Assembly: GCA_019245755.1 (NCBI GenBank)
Contig: JAFARC010000081.1
Location: 27,572-91,571, forward strand
DNA: 64,000 nt
Origin: Mycobacteriaceae bacterium
GTDB taxonomy: Bacteria; Actinomycetota; Actinomycetes; Mycobacteriales; Mycobacteriaceae
Direction: 5' to 3'
Shown: in pieces, positions 1 through 8,899 of the stretch
How the letters are laid out: every line of letters starts with the position of its first letter
Position numbering within the stretch: the first letter of the stretch is position 1
Notes under the pieces: model-generated
What the model was told of the DNA's origin: nothing
The model's database searches: none
The model's input: the letters and a program-made list of their open reading frames with translations, nothing else
Program-made: the position numbers and the translations under genes

Positions 1-250
1 CATGCTCGTGGTCGAACGTGACCACGGTGGCGCCGTCGGCGGCACGGCGCAGGTCGTCGAGGTTGTCGTGCGAACCGATCACCACGTCGGGGCTGACCTG
101 CGCGGCCGGGTCGTCAGGGCGGTCGGCCAGCACACGAAGTGTCTGGCCCAGCGCGATCGCGGCCTGGTGCGTCATCCTGGCGAGCTGACCGCCGCCGATC
201 ATCGCCACGACGGGTGGTGCGGTCGACGAAGTGTTCGGCACGACTGTCAT
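1..250 (-). CDS. purK: PurK, N5-carboxyaminoimidazole ribonucleotide synthase (N-terminal part)
   Basis: Partial gene: the first 83 codons are present and the rest runs off the left edge. The start is the ATG at 248-250. The N-terminus carries the nucleotide-binding loop MIGGGQLARM followed by an Ala/Leu-rich helix, which is typical of the ATP-grasp enzyme PurK. PurK uses ATP and bicarbonate to carboxylate aminoimidazole ribonucleotide in de novo purine synthesis. Its position, divergent from a GtrA-family gene, matches the purK-Rv3277 arrangement of M. tuberculosis. The identification rests on the N-terminal motif and on synteny. Confidence 0.88.
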   Translation of the reverse strand, partial: MTVVPNTSSTAPPVVAMIGGGQLARMTHQAAIALGQTLRVLADRPDDPAAQVSPDVVIGSHDNLDDLRRAADGATVVTFDHEH

Positions 251-324
251 CGTGTCACGGTTGAGCAAGTGATCGACGTCACCGGTTCGACGTCGCTGCG
301 GTGCGTTACGTAGACTGCGCACTT

Positions 325-984
325 GTGTCCTTCACCGACGCAACGATCAGGCGGCTGCCGCGCGTGGTCCGACCGCTGGCAGAGCAGCATCACGAACTGA
401 TCAAGTTCGCGATCGTCGGGGCTAGCACTTTCTTCATCGACTCGGCACTGTTCTACACACTCAAGCTGACGGTGCTGCAGCCCAAGCCTGTCACCGCGAA
501 GATCATCGCCGGCATCGTTGCGGTCATCGCGTCGTACATCCTCAACCGCGAGTGGAGCTTCCGCGACCGGGGCGGCCGCGAACGTCACCATGAAGCGCTG
601 CTGTTCTTCGCGTTCAGCGGGGTCGGGGTGCTGTTGAGCATGGCACCGCTGTGGTTCTCCAGCTACGTGCTCGGGCTGCGGGTGCCGCAGGTGTCGCTGA
701 CCGTCGAGAACATCGCCGACTTCGTCTCGGCCTACATCATGGGCAACCTTTTGCAGATGGCGTTCCGGTTCTGGGCGTTCCGGCGATGGGTCTTCCCCGA
801 CGAGTGCGGCCGCAGCCCGGACAAGGTGCTCGAGTCGGCGCTGACGGACGGCGGTATCGCCGAGGCCATCGAGGAGGGCCTGGAAAGCGGCAAGGTCACA
901 CTGTTCCGTCGCCGTCAGGGGCGGCGCCCGCCGGAGGATCGGCTGTCGGAGTCGTCGCCGCCGAGGGTGTCGAAGACCTCGTGA
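325..984 (+). CDS. GtrA-family membrane protein (Rv3277-like)
   Basis: A 219-residue protein with four predicted membrane helices (about residues 27-47, 53-72, 95-115 and 125-148). It shows the GtrA hallmarks: an IKFAIVG start to helix 1 and an ILNREWSFRD motif after helix 2. GtrA proteins are thought to help move polyprenyl-linked sugars across the membrane. The GTG at 325 is preferred over the in-frame GTG at 301, because a -10 box TAGACT lies at 311-316, eight bases upstream, giving a leaderless start as for several genes here. The C-terminal tail is cytosolic, charged and variable. The 3' end overlaps the convergent PH-domain gene by 70 bases. The substrate is unknown. Confidence 0.87.
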   Translation: MSFTDATIRRLPRVVRPLAEQHHELIKFAIVGASTFFIDSALFYTLKLTVLQPKPVTAKIIAGIVAVIASYILNREWSFRDRGGRERHHEALLFFAFSGVGVLLSMAPLWFSSYVLGLRVPQVSLTVENIADFVSAYIMGNLLQMAFRFWAFRRWVFPDECGRSPDKVLESALTDGGIAEAIEEGLESGKVTLFRRRQGRRPPEDRLSESSPPRVSKTS

Positions 985-1457
985 TAGAGCAGCGAGTGCA
1001 CCTGTTGCACACGTGGAATGTCGTAATACTCCAACGGATCCTGTGACGCGGATCCAACGAGGAGCGTCCCGGTGCGCAGCATCCTGTCGAGCAGGCCGTG
1101 GCGAAACTCGACGCTGTGGATGCGGGCCAGCGGGATGTCGATGCCGGCGCGGGTCAGCAGCCCGCGGCGATACATGACCCGCCGGTCGGTGACCACGAAA
1201 TGTGTGGTGAGCCAACTCACGTAGGGCCACAACGTGAGCCACCCGACGACGATGAGCCAGATTGCGCCGATCACGCCGTACAGGACGTTCTTGGCGGTCT
1301 GCTCCCAGGTGGTCTGGGCGACGACGCCCAGGGCGAACGCGGCCAGGGCGGTGGTGACGATCAGGGTCAGCACCGGGGACGCCAAGCGCTTCCAGTGCGG
1401 GTGGCGATGCAGCACGACGTGCTCGTCTTCGGCGAGAACGTTGTCGGGGTAGCCCAC
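915..1457 (-). CDS. PH-domain (bPH2) membrane protein (Rv3278c-like)
   Basis: A 180-residue protein. Two membrane helices (about residues 27-48 and 58-80) precede a bacterial PH domain. The segment THFVVTDRRVMYRRG with a following DIPLARIHSVE strand is the signature of the bPH2/YdbS-type domain. The family's role is not settled; these proteins are membrane-anchored and may bind lipids or proteins. The gene lies nine bases downstream of birA on the same strand, so co-transcription is likely. It overlaps the gtrA-like gene tail to tail. The order is conserved with Rv3278c. Confidence 0.85.
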   Translation of the reverse strand: MGYPDNVLAEDEHVVLHRHPHWKRLASPVLTLIVTTALAAFALGVVAQTTWEQTAKNVLYGVIGAIWLIVVGWLTLWPYVSWLTTHFVVTDRRVMYRRGLLTRAGIDIPLARIHSVEFRHGLLDRMLRTGTLLVGSASQDPLEYYDIPRVQQVHSLLYHEVFDTLGGDDSDSRSSGGRRP

Positions 1458-1466
1458 GATGCGACC

Positions 1467-2261
1467 TTACGGGGTTGGTCTCAGGTGGACGACATCTCCG
1501 GCGGAGAGGGCGACGGTCCGGCCGTCGTTGGTGTCGATGCGGAGCCGGCCCTGCTCGTCGACTCCCTGGGCGTCACCGGTGATTTCTTGGTTCCCCGGCA
1601 GGATGGCGCGCACCTGGTTGCCGACGGTGAGGCTGTGGTTGCGGTAATCGGTGGGCAGCCGCGGGTCGGCGCTTCGCCACTGGGTGACCCGGTGCCCAAG
1701 GTGGTGGAGCAGGCTGCTGGTCAGCAGGGTGCGGTCGGGGTGGTCGACGCCGAGCTCGAGCAGTGAGGTGGCCGCCGGGTCACCTGCTTGGGCGGGGGTG
1801 AGCGTGACGTTGAGGCCGATCCCCACGACGATGGCTTGCCGGCGGCCCACCTCGGCGAGGATGCCGGCCAGCTTGCGGTCGCCGACCAGCACGTCGTTGG
1901 GCCACTTCAGGCCGGCCTCGAGGCCGGTTACGGCCGCGATTGCGTCTATCACCGCCAGGCCGGCGGCCAACGGCAACCAGCCCCACCGGGCGGCGGGGAC
2001 GCCGCCGGTGGCGACGCCGACGGACATCGCGACCTGGGCACACGGGGCGGTGTACCAGGTGCGGGTCAAGCGGCCCTTGCCGGCGGTCTGGTGCTCGGCG
2101 ATCAGCACCGCGCCGGCGATGTCCTGCCCCGATTGGGCTCGCGCGATCAGGTCAGCGTTGGTGGAGCCGGTCACTTCGACGACCTCGAGGCGACGCCAGG
2201 GCGGGGCAAGGTCGTTTGTCAGCGACGTCGCGTCCAACGGGCGGCGCGGATCGGTAGTCAT
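1467..2261 (-). CDS. birA: BirA, biotin-protein ligase
   Basis: A 264-residue monofunctional biotin ligase, without an N-terminal DNA-binding domain. Visible motifs are TGSTNADL (substrate entry), the biotinyl-AMP loop region EHQTAGKGRLTRTW, and GLKWPNDVLVGDRKLAGIL with the catalytic lysine. A small C-terminal SH3-like domain follows. It attaches biotin to carrier lysines, for example that of AccA3 encoded further right. The start is taken at the ATG 2259-2261, which gives the usual N-terminus; an extension to 2288 is open but does not look conserved. In M. tuberculosis birA is divergent from and adjacent to accD5; here about 15 kb of accessory DNA separates them. Confidence 0.93.
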   Translation of the reverse strand: MTTDPRRPLDATSLTNDLAPPWRRLEVVEVTGSTNADLIARAQSGQDIAGAVLIAEHQTAGKGRLTRTWYTAPCAQVAMSVGVATGGVPAARWGWLPLAAGLAVIDAIAAVTGLEAGLKWPNDVLVGDRKLAGILAEVGRRQAIVVGIGLNVTLTPAQAGDPAATSLLELGVDHPDRTLLTSSLLHHLGHRVTQWRSADPRLPTDYRNHSLTVGNQVRAILPGNQEITGDAQGVDEQGRLRIDTNDGRTVALSAGDVVHLRPTP

Positions 2262-2364
2262 GCGCCGAACCCTAGCGCGCAAGCCCAACCGGACGTCGCG
2301 TCCTGTCGTGCAGTGATTGCAAGCGGCAACAAAGCATTGATCACAACGGCGCTAGTATCGTGCT

Positions 2365-3408
2365 GTGCGAATCGATGACTGGTCGCAGCTGTGGCGACGA
2401 GCCGTCGTCACCGTTACGGTGCCGTTCATCGCTGTCATCGCAGGATCCATTACCGCTGAAGTGGTGCCCTCGTTGCAGCCGCGCACCCCCGTGGCCAACA
2501 CGTGGATCACATTATTGTCCAGCGACGGCAATCCGTTGTCGGCCAGACAATTCTATGTCGATCCAGCGACTACCGCAGCGGCTGCCGCTGCCCAGACGAC
2601 CCCGCCATCCCGAGAACTAGAGGTGATCGCCCAGACACCGCAAGTCAATTGGCTGAGCGAATCGATACCCATCGACAAGATCGCCGGGTACGTGAATCGT
2701 TACGTGACAGCGGCCGAAGCGGCGAACAAGATGCCGCTGCTGGCGATTTACGCGATCCCGGGACGTGATTGCGGCGGCTTCACGGCCGGCGGCTTCGGCA
2801 CGGGTGCGCAGTATCGCGAGTGGATCGATCAGCTGGCAGCCGGCCTCGGGACGGCTCCGGCAGGAATCATCGTCGAGCCTGACGCGCTGACATCGATGGA
2901 TTGCTTACCGGATGCCCAGCAAGAGGAGCGCCAGCAGCTGCTCCACGACGCGGTCGCACGGTTGACACAGAACCCAAACGCCGCCGTCTACATCGACGGA
3001 GGACACTCCCGCTGGCTCAGCGCACAAGAATTGGCGCGGCGACTCTGGGCGGTCGGGGTGGACCGGGCGCGTGGATTTAGTTTGAACACTTCGAATTTCT
3101 TCACCACGTCAGAGGAAATCGCCTACGGGGAGCAGGTCTCGAGCTTGACCAAAGGGGCGCATTACGTGATCGACACCTCCCGCAACGGGGCCGGACCCGC
3201 CCCGGACGGGCCACTGAACTGGTGTAATCCCCCTGGGCGGGCGCTCGGCGCATTACCGACCACCGTCACCGCCGGCCCGCATGCCGACGCGTACCTGTGG
3301 ATCAAGCACCCCGGTGAGTCCGATGGCTCGTGTGACCGTGGAGACCCGGCTACGGGAATCTTCATGGTGCCGTATGCGGTGGAACTGGTGCGTAACGCCA
3401 AGTTGTGA
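2365..3408 (+). CDS. Glycoside hydrolase family 6 (cellulase-like), membrane-anchored or secreted
   Basis: A 347-residue protein. An N-terminal hydrophobic segment (about 12-32) can act as a signal or anchor. The GH6 fold follows, with the key motifs visible: IYAIPGRDC (Asp135, candidate general acid region), VEPDAL (Asp173), VYIDGGHSRWL, FSLNTSNFFT, WCNPPGRALG and YLWIKHPGESDG. GH6 enzymes are inverting beta-1,4-glucanases. In a block of glycosyltransferases and a flippase the enzyme may trim or release the glycan made here rather than digest plant cellulose; that is inference. The GTG start lies six bases after a TAGTAT -10 box (2353-2358), consistent with leaderless mRNA. It converges on the GT4 gene with a 4-base gap. 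Confidence 0.88.
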   Translation: MRIDDWSQLWRRAVVTVTVPFIAVIAGSITAEVVPSLQPRTPVANTWITLLSSDGNPLSARQFYVDPATTAAAAAAQTTPPSRELEVIAQTPQVNWLSESIPIDKIAGYVNRYVTAAEAANKMPLLAIYAIPGRDCGGFTAGGFGTGAQYREWIDQLAAGLGTAPAGIIVEPDALTSMDCLPDAQQEERQQLLHDAVARLTQNPNAAVYIDGGHSRWLSAQELARRLWAVGVDRARGFSLNTSNFFTTSEEIAYGEQVSSLTKGAHYVIDTSRNGAGPAPDGPLNWCNPPGRALGALPTTVTAGPHADAYLWIKHPGESDGSCDRGDPATGIFMVPYAVELVRNAKL

Positions 3409-3412
3409 CGAG

Positions 3413-4657
3413 TCAGACCGCCACCGCGGGGACGAGCGCCCTTTCGTATGCCGTCACCACCTGCGGCACAACGGCCGAAGCGGTGTATCTCTGGGCGCGT
3501 TGCAATCCGGCGAGCCCGTAGTCCCATTGCAGCCAGGGATCGCCGACGATCGTATCAAGCGCTTCGGCCAAGGCGCCCGGGTCATGTGCATCGACGACGA
3601 TTCCGGTCCGATCATCGACGATGACCTGGGGCAGTGCACCCACCCGCGTGACGACGATCGGGGTGCCCGCCGCCATGGCCTCAATCGCGGCTAACCCGAG
3701 CGGCTCCTGCCATCGCGAGGGCGCCGCGGCGACCGTGGCAGCGGCCAGACATGCCATGATCTGGCGGTGGGACAGATCGGTGCGAACGATGACGGGCCGA
3801 TCCGGCGCTGCGCGGGTTCGCGGGACAGCGGAGCGCGGGGGCCCCAGCAGCACGAGTGGAATCGCCGCACGCATCCGCCGGTGCGCTTCCAACAACAGCC
3901 CAACACCTTTGTGCTCACTCAAGACACCGACGAAGGTGATGAAGTTTCCGGGCGGGAGAAAGCTCGGACGCGGCGTTACCCGGGCCTCCTCGAACACGGC
4001 GTCGTCAATGAACGACGGTACCTCACAGATCTTCTCGCTCGGGACTCCGGCCAGGCTGCTGGAGGCGACCGCCGAGCTGATCGGCAGGAACATCGAAACT
4101 CTGCCGAGTCGCCGCCGGCTCTCCCATAGACCCAGGGCGAGCGCGGTTCCCTTCATCGTGCCGTAGCCGTGTCCGGCACACCCGATGCAGCGTCCCAGCG
4201 CCGGCCCGGCGCAGGCCTCGTCGAGTGAGTCGTACGGGATCAACGTCTTTTTGGGACAGACGAGTCCATAGTCGTGCAACGTGGCCACCAGCGCGGTCCT
4301 CGGCGGCAGTCGCAGTGACAGGCACGAGTTCAGGATCCAGCCGTGGGCATGGACAACGTCGGGTTGCAGTTCGTTGACGAGTTCCTGTAGCCGGGCGATC
4401 AGCTGCGGATCCGGACACGTCGGATGAAACAGGTGTGCGGGGTCGGTCGCAAACCGGCGCAGGTGACGGGTGTAGCCATCGAGCCGACGTATGTCTACAC
4501 CGCAATGCTGTTCGCGCCGCGGCGCGTCGGGACGGCTCAATGTGGCGACGGTAGTGGGAATCCCGCGGAGCACAAGCTCTCTGGAGAGTGACTCCACGAC
4601 CCGCTCCAAACCGCCGATCGCCGGACGGTAGCCGTCGCTGACCTGAAGCACCTTCAT
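3413..4657 (-). CDS. Glycosyltransferase family 4
   Basis: A 414-residue GT-B enzyme. The N-terminus MKVLQVSDGYRPAIGGLERV is the Gly-rich acceptor-side loop of GT4 proteins. The C-terminal half contains the donor-binding region, with SRWQEPLGLAAIEAMAAGTPIV as the EX7E-type motif. A Cys-rich stretch (PKKTLIP to CIGCAGHG) in the middle is like that of other GT4 enzymes of exopolysaccharide loci. The start overlaps the stop of the flippase gene as ATGA (4654-4657), so translation is probably coupled. It is the last gene of the six-gene leftward operon that begins at 10910. Sugar donor and acceptor cannot be inferred. Confidence 0.86.
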   Translation of the reverse strand: MKVLQVSDGYRPAIGGLERVVESLSRELVLRGIPTTVATLSRPDAPRREQHCGVDIRRLDGYTRHLRRFATDPAHLFHPTCPDPQLIARLQELVNELQPDVVHAHGWILNSCLSLRLPPRTALVATLHDYGLVCPKKTLIPYDSLDEACAGPALGRCIGCAGHGYGTMKGTALALGLWESRRRLGRVSMFLPISSAVASSSLAGVPSEKICEVPSFIDDAVFEEARVTPRPSFLPPGNFITFVGVLSEHKGVGLLLEAHRRMRAAIPLVLLGPPRSAVPRTRAAPDRPVIVRTDLSHRQIMACLAAATVAAAPSRWQEPLGLAAIEAMAAGTPIVVTRVGALPQVIVDDRTGIVVDAHDPGALAEALDTIVGDPWLQWDYGLAGLQRAQRYTASAVVPQVVTAYERALVPAVAV

Positions 4658-6018
4658 CGGTCCACTCCTTCCACCACAGCAGGCAGTACGTCGGCTGCGA
4701 CTGCTTGCGGCACGTCGGCAACGGCAGCTTTTGCGCCCCCCACGATGCGGCGCCAGTTTGCGATCACCCACATCGCACCTACGGTCTGACTCAACAGCCA
4801 GCAGACGCCGGCACCGATTATTCCGGTGCTGGGCAGCACGATCCACGCCGACACAACGCATCCCACGAGCATGCTGGCGTTCAACAGCAGGGCCATGTGC
4901 ATGCGGTTGGTCACCCGAAGCACCGCGACGGCGATGTTGGTCACCGCGTCCGGTAACGCCGATACCGTCAGCAACAGCAGCAGCGCGAATCCGTGTGTAA
5001 CGTAGTCGCGGCCAAAAAGGCCCAGGACAAGCCTGCCGCCGGCCAGATAGGCCAACATCGGCACGACAAGCAGTCCGCCGACGATCAACAGACACCGCCG
5101 TACCAGTGCACGCATCTGAACCGGGTTCGCCGCGCCCTCGACGAACAATGCGGCCGACACCGCCGGACTGATCATGAAGAACACCGAGCCGAGCATCCAG
5201 GTGATGTAGAAGTAGGCGTTCGCCGTCGCCGACAACCGCGCATACACGACAACCGGCAAGACGTAACCGGCCAGCATCGCGGTGACCGTAATGAGGTGCT
5301 GACCGACCAGCGAAGAGGCCATTTCCCGCAGATGCCGCGGCAAATGCTCAAAGCTGGGTTTCAGGGAGTGGCCCGCCCTGGACCGAAATGTCGCCAGCAC
5401 CCACAGCAGGGACAGACCCGCGGCCGCGGTCCAGGCGAGCAAAATCGAATCCTGGCCGGCCAGGGTCGATACGGGGACGAGGATCAACGGAATACGCAAC
5501 CCGCACAGGAGCATGTTCCTGACCAGCATCATGGCGCCCCGGTGCTCGGAAACAGCGACGTAGTCGATGACGATTCCAGCGGCGAACAACACACAGGCCG
5601 CACAAAAGAGGAATGCGCCCAGGGGATGGCCGAGCTGAGGCAACGTGGAAAGCCCCACCCCGAGGACGCCCACGACGATCAGTGAGCCGACTGCGGCGGC
5701 CAATACCGAGACGAAAAATCCCGTCGTGACGCGCTGGCGCCACTCCCGTGCCGTCGTGCAGCGCGGTACCCACTGAACCATTGCGGCGGCGCCGCCCACG
5801 CTGGCGATCGTCACAGTGGCCTGGATCGCGCTCGTGGTCGCCGCCGCCGTCCCGCTGACGGCGCGGTCGAAAGTTCTGGCGACGATCATCCAGAACGCGT
5901 ATCCCAGAACCGAAGTCACAACGGTGCTGGACATGATCGCGACGCTGTTGCGCATCATCGGGTCGTTGATCACCCGGCGGACGATACCCACAGCTGCTGT
6001 CGACTCCGGCTGTTTCAT
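4654..6018 (-). CDS. Wzx/MATE-like oligosaccharide flippase
   Basis: A 454-residue, highly hydrophobic protein with about 12-14 predicted helices. It lacks obvious soluble domains and resembles polysaccharide-biosynthesis flippases (MVF/MOP superfamily), with an N-terminal RNSVAIMSSTVVTSVLGYAFW helix. Such proteins move polyprenyl-PP-linked oligosaccharides to the outer face of the membrane. The start (ATG 6016-6018) overlaps the stop of the upstream gene as ATGA and its own stop overlaps the next start the same way. A flippase beside four glycosyltransferase-like genes implies that the product is assembled inside the cell and exported. Which substrate it moves is unknown. Confidence 0.83.
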   Translation of the reverse strand: MKQPESTAAVGIVRRVINDPMMRNSVAIMSSTVVTSVLGYAFWMIVARTFDRAVSGTAAATTSAIQATVTIASVGGAAAMVQWVPRCTTAREWRQRVTTGFFVSVLAAAVGSLIVVGVLGVGLSTLPQLGHPLGAFLFCAACVLFAAGIVIDYVAVSEHRGAMMLVRNMLLCGLRIPLILVPVSTLAGQDSILLAWTAAAGLSLLWVLATFRSRAGHSLKPSFEHLPRHLREMASSLVGQHLITVTAMLAGYVLPVVVYARLSATANAYFYITWMLGSVFFMISPAVSAALFVEGAANPVQMRALVRRCLLIVGGLLVVPMLAYLAGGRLVLGLFGRDYVTHGFALLLLLTVSALPDAVTNIAVAVLRVTNRMHMALLLNASMLVGCVVSAWIVLPSTGIIGAGVCWLLSQTVGAMWVIANWRRIVGGAKAAVADVPQAVAADVLPAVVEGVDR

Positions 6019-6944
6019 TCTGCGACCTCCACTGACGTAGTGAGAAAACCTGGATCCGGCAGCGGCACACCGTCACCGGAAACCGGATGCACGGTCAGCA
6101 GCACCGAATGTCGACCGGCTGCCCGGGGTGCCGGGAACGTGACCGCGCCGACCATGGCGCCGGTCGCGCCGGAAATGTCGGGGGGCGTGACCGTGCCCAG
6201 GTCGACGGCGACGTCTTCGACGGGTGAGCCGTCGACCCGCACCTCGACACTGGTCAGGCGCGGCGAGAACTCATATCCGACGCCGCGTATGACCCAGTCG
6301 ATGCGGACCGGGTCCGCCGGCGCGACGACATCGCGGTCCGCCGAAAACGGCTTGGAGTCGAGGAAATTCAGCGACGTGTAGCGGTTCTGCTCGGGGGGCT
6401 GCAGCGCGTTGGCGACGGCGAAGGCCGCCGCCAGCGCGGCCGCGCAGCAGGTGAGGGCCGCAACGGTTCGCAGCGTGGCCGGACGGATCAACGGTAGCGC
6501 TGCCGAATGTTTTTGCCCGGGTGCTTTTCTCCCGAGTCGCTGACACCGCGCCGCGATCAACAATACGAGGCCGGCCGCGCCGACGCTGATCGCCACGCTT
6601 GCGCCGCTGATGCGCACCCTGGCGGTGTTCAGTGCCAGGGTTACGAACAGGCTTAGCAATATGCCCAAAAGCACTGCCAGCGTGGCGCGGACAGCAGGAT
6701 CGCTACCGCGGTCGAACGGCTCGCCGTCTCGCTGCGGCCGCCGGCTGCGGCCCAACATGAGCCGCACCAGCGCGACGCCCGGGATCCCCACCAGCACGGC
6801 CACGCACGCCAGCCGCAGTGCCACCGGCACGCCGGCGACCACAAGCGCCGTTGCGAGGATCAGGGTCAGGGCAACGAGGCACGCTGTTGCCACCCCGGCC
6901 GATCTCGGACCGCTGGGCGGAGCGGGTCGTTGGCCGGCGCTCAC
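6015..6944 (-). CDS. Membrane protein with C-terminal extracytoplasmic domain (DUF1616-like?)
   Basis: A 309-residue protein. About five hydrophobic helices fill residues 20-185, followed by a soluble domain (about 190-309) rich in beta strands. The general layout recalls DUF1616 proteins, but I cannot confirm the family by eye. The start is the GTG at 6942-6944, which overlaps the preceding stop as GTGA; an upstream in-frame start would overlap that gene by a further 87 bases. The downstream flippase start overlaps by ATGA. It is part of the leftward glycan operon. A role in polymer export or as an accessory to the neighbouring GT-C-like protein is only a guess. Confidence 0.7.
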   Translation of the reverse strand: MSAGQRPAPPSGPRSAGVATACLVALTLILATALVVAGVPVALRLACVAVLVGIPGVALVRLMLGRSRRPQRDGEPFDRGSDPAVRATLAVLLGILLSLFVTLALNTARVRISGASVAISVGAAGLVLLIAARCQRLGRKAPGQKHSAALPLIRPATLRTVAALTCCAAALAAAFAVANALQPPEQNRYTSLNFLDSKPFSADRDVVAPADPVRIDWVIRGVGYEFSPRLTSVEVRVDGSPVEDVAVDLGTVTPPDISGATGAMVGAVTFPAPRAAGRHSVLLTVHPVSGDGVPLPDPGFLTTSVEVAE

Positions 6945-8896
6945 GGCGCCTGCCGTGTTCGCGCGGCGATGTCGTGCAGGTTCAGGCGATACACGCGCAG
7001 ATGCTCGGTGGAGATCACCCGCGACGCCCACGGGACGGAATCGAGCCGGGTCAGGTAGGACATCGGTGTAGCTTGTCCGAGCAGCGGGTCGTCCCGGCCG
7101 AAGTTGTCGCCGTTGAACGGGGCCTGCTGACCCATCCTGATGTCAACAACCAGATAGTCGTAGCTGGACCAGACCAGCATGCCGGCCAGTTCGGGGGACG
7201 GGTCAGCAGCTGTCTGCGTGAGGTTCCACGCAGGGAACCCGGTTGACGGTGCGGCGACATCCAGCCCGCCGTATGCGGCGAGCTGCAGCGCGGTGTAGGT
7301 GTCGCTGACGACACGCACCCGGCCCGCTTTGGCCTCGAGTTCCCTGGCGACCGTGCGGGCTTCGTCGCTTGCCGAATTTGTGTCGGTGCCCCAGTGGAAA
7401 CGACCGGGGAAACGATAGGGGTCGTTCAAACCGGCGCCCACGTTGCCGATCAAAACGGTAACGAACAATGTCAGCAGCAATGGCAGTCGCGAGTTGCGGC
7501 CGAGCCAGCGCGGGCGGTTGGACGGCCAGTGCATCGCGACCAGGGTGACGATCAGTGCGACACCCGCGTAGGTGAAACCCCACGATCTACGGGCGCCCTC
7601 GGCTCCGGACGGAGCGAGGATGAACGGAATCGACAGGAAATATCCCAAGCCGAAGACCATCAGGCCCCATAGCGGCGGGTCCAGCCGAACACGTTGGCGC
7701 CGCACAATGATCAGTGCAGCAACAGCGGCGGCCATGATGACGGCCGGTGCGGCTGCGGAGAGCAGCTGTTCCCAGCGGGGTTCGACATTCGCGGCGAGCA
7801 AGTGCCTGCTGCCACCACCGTTTTTGTGAGTCATCGACTCGAGCTGGTGCACGGAATCGCCGAAGTACGGCGACAGATAGTCCAGGGTCGGCCGCGCAAA
7901 CACCGTTACCCACGCGACCGCCAGACAAACGGTGCACCCCAACGCGATCCACCAGACCCGAAGCGCCGAGCTTTTTGTTTCGAGGCGAGGAGACGCTCGA
8001 CGTCGGTCGACGAGTTCGGCTATCGTGGCGGCCACTGCGGCGGTTGTCAGAGCGATGATGAGAAACATCGTGCTGATATGGTGCGTCACGACACACCCAC
8101 CGGCCGATGCCACCGCTGCGCCGAGGAAGGCGCGCCGGTACCGGGCGGAAACGGTCTGCCCGGCAAGCGCAGTCAGCGCGAGCGTGCACAAGAAGAAATT
8201 GACGGCCAGACTCTCGTAGGCATACTGGGTGTCGAAGTAGATTGCGGACGGGTTGATCCCATACACGACGGCAGCAATGCCGCCGGCGCGTGAGGAGGAG
8301 AGGAGCGCGTCACCGAGCAGGTAGACCGCATACAAACCCAGAACGTGCACCGCGAAGACGAGGACCGTGCCGGCTGACCACAGGCTCAGTCCACTGAACC
8401 AGTGGGCGGCGACAGTCAGTGCCGAGGTTCCGGGGTAGGACGCCACAATGGGAATTGTGGTGTTCGGCTGGAAAAGCCGCCCTGACAGCGCGACGTCGAC
8501 CGCCTCCCGCCAATGCGCATACTCATCGTGATAACGCGGGTCGGCGAAGTTCCTCAGGCCCTTGGGAACCGCGGTGACAAACGCGAAAAGCAGGATTGCC
8601 CAGAGCCGGTCCGCCGGAGCGGTGTCGGAAGCGACCACCCTTGCCGTGACCGGCAAAATCGCAACCAGCATGCCAACCCAGAACACCACGTAATAGAGGT
8701 CGGGTGCCTGTGCTTCGGCGGAAAGCCGGTAGGAGAACCCGACGACGATCGTCCCCGCGGCGGCCGCCGCGATCAGTAGCGGCCATCCCAGCAGCGGCGA
8801 TGCGCTCCCCGGGGGTCGACGGACCGAACCGGCCGCGGCCCGGATGGCGGTGGATGAAGCGCTCGACGGTCCTGGCGCAGCCAGAGTCGTGGCCAC
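6941..8896 (-). CDS. Large polytopic membrane protein, GT-C glycosyltransferase-like
   Basis: A 651-residue protein with about 12 hydrophobic helices between residues 37 and 480, then a soluble C-terminal domain of about 160 residues. The first large loop contains RYHDEYAHWREAV, an acidic HDE motif in the place where GT-C (polyprenyl-phosphate-sugar dependent) transferases keep their catalytic Asp/Glu. A Wzy-like polymerase is the main alternative. GTG start at 8894-8896, three bases after the stop of the preceding GT4 gene. It overlaps the next gene as GTGA. Acting with the flippase, it would add sugars or polymerise on the outer face of the membrane. Confidence 0.72.
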   Translation of the reverse strand: MATTLAAPGPSSASSTAIRAAAGSVRRPPGSASPLLGWPLLIAAAAAGTIVVGFSYRLSAEAQAPDLYYVVFWVGMLVAILPVTARVVASDTAPADRLWAILLFAFVTAVPKGLRNFADPRYHDEYAHWREAVDVALSGRLFQPNTTIPIVASYPGTSALTVAAHWFSGLSLWSAGTVLVFAVHVLGLYAVYLLGDALLSSSRAGGIAAVVYGINPSAIYFDTQYAYESLAVNFFLCTLALTALAGQTVSARYRRAFLGAAVASAGGCVVTHHISTMFLIIALTTAAVAATIAELVDRRRASPRLETKSSALRVWWIALGCTVCLAVAWVTVFARPTLDYLSPYFGDSVHQLESMTHKNGGGSRHLLAANVEPRWEQLLSAAAPAVIMAAAVAALIIVRRQRVRLDPPLWGLMVFGLGYFLSIPFILAPSGAEGARRSWGFTYAGVALIVTLVAMHWPSNRPRWLGRNSRLPLLLTLFVTVLIGNVGAGLNDPYRFPGRFHWGTDTNSASDEARTVARELEAKAGRVRVVSDTYTALQLAAYGGLDVAAPSTGFPAWNLTQTAADPSPELAGMLVWSSYDYLVVDIRMGQQAPFNGDNFGRDDPLLGQATPMSYLTRLDSVPWASRVISTEHLRVYRLNLHDIAARTRQAP

Positions 8897-8899
8897 CCG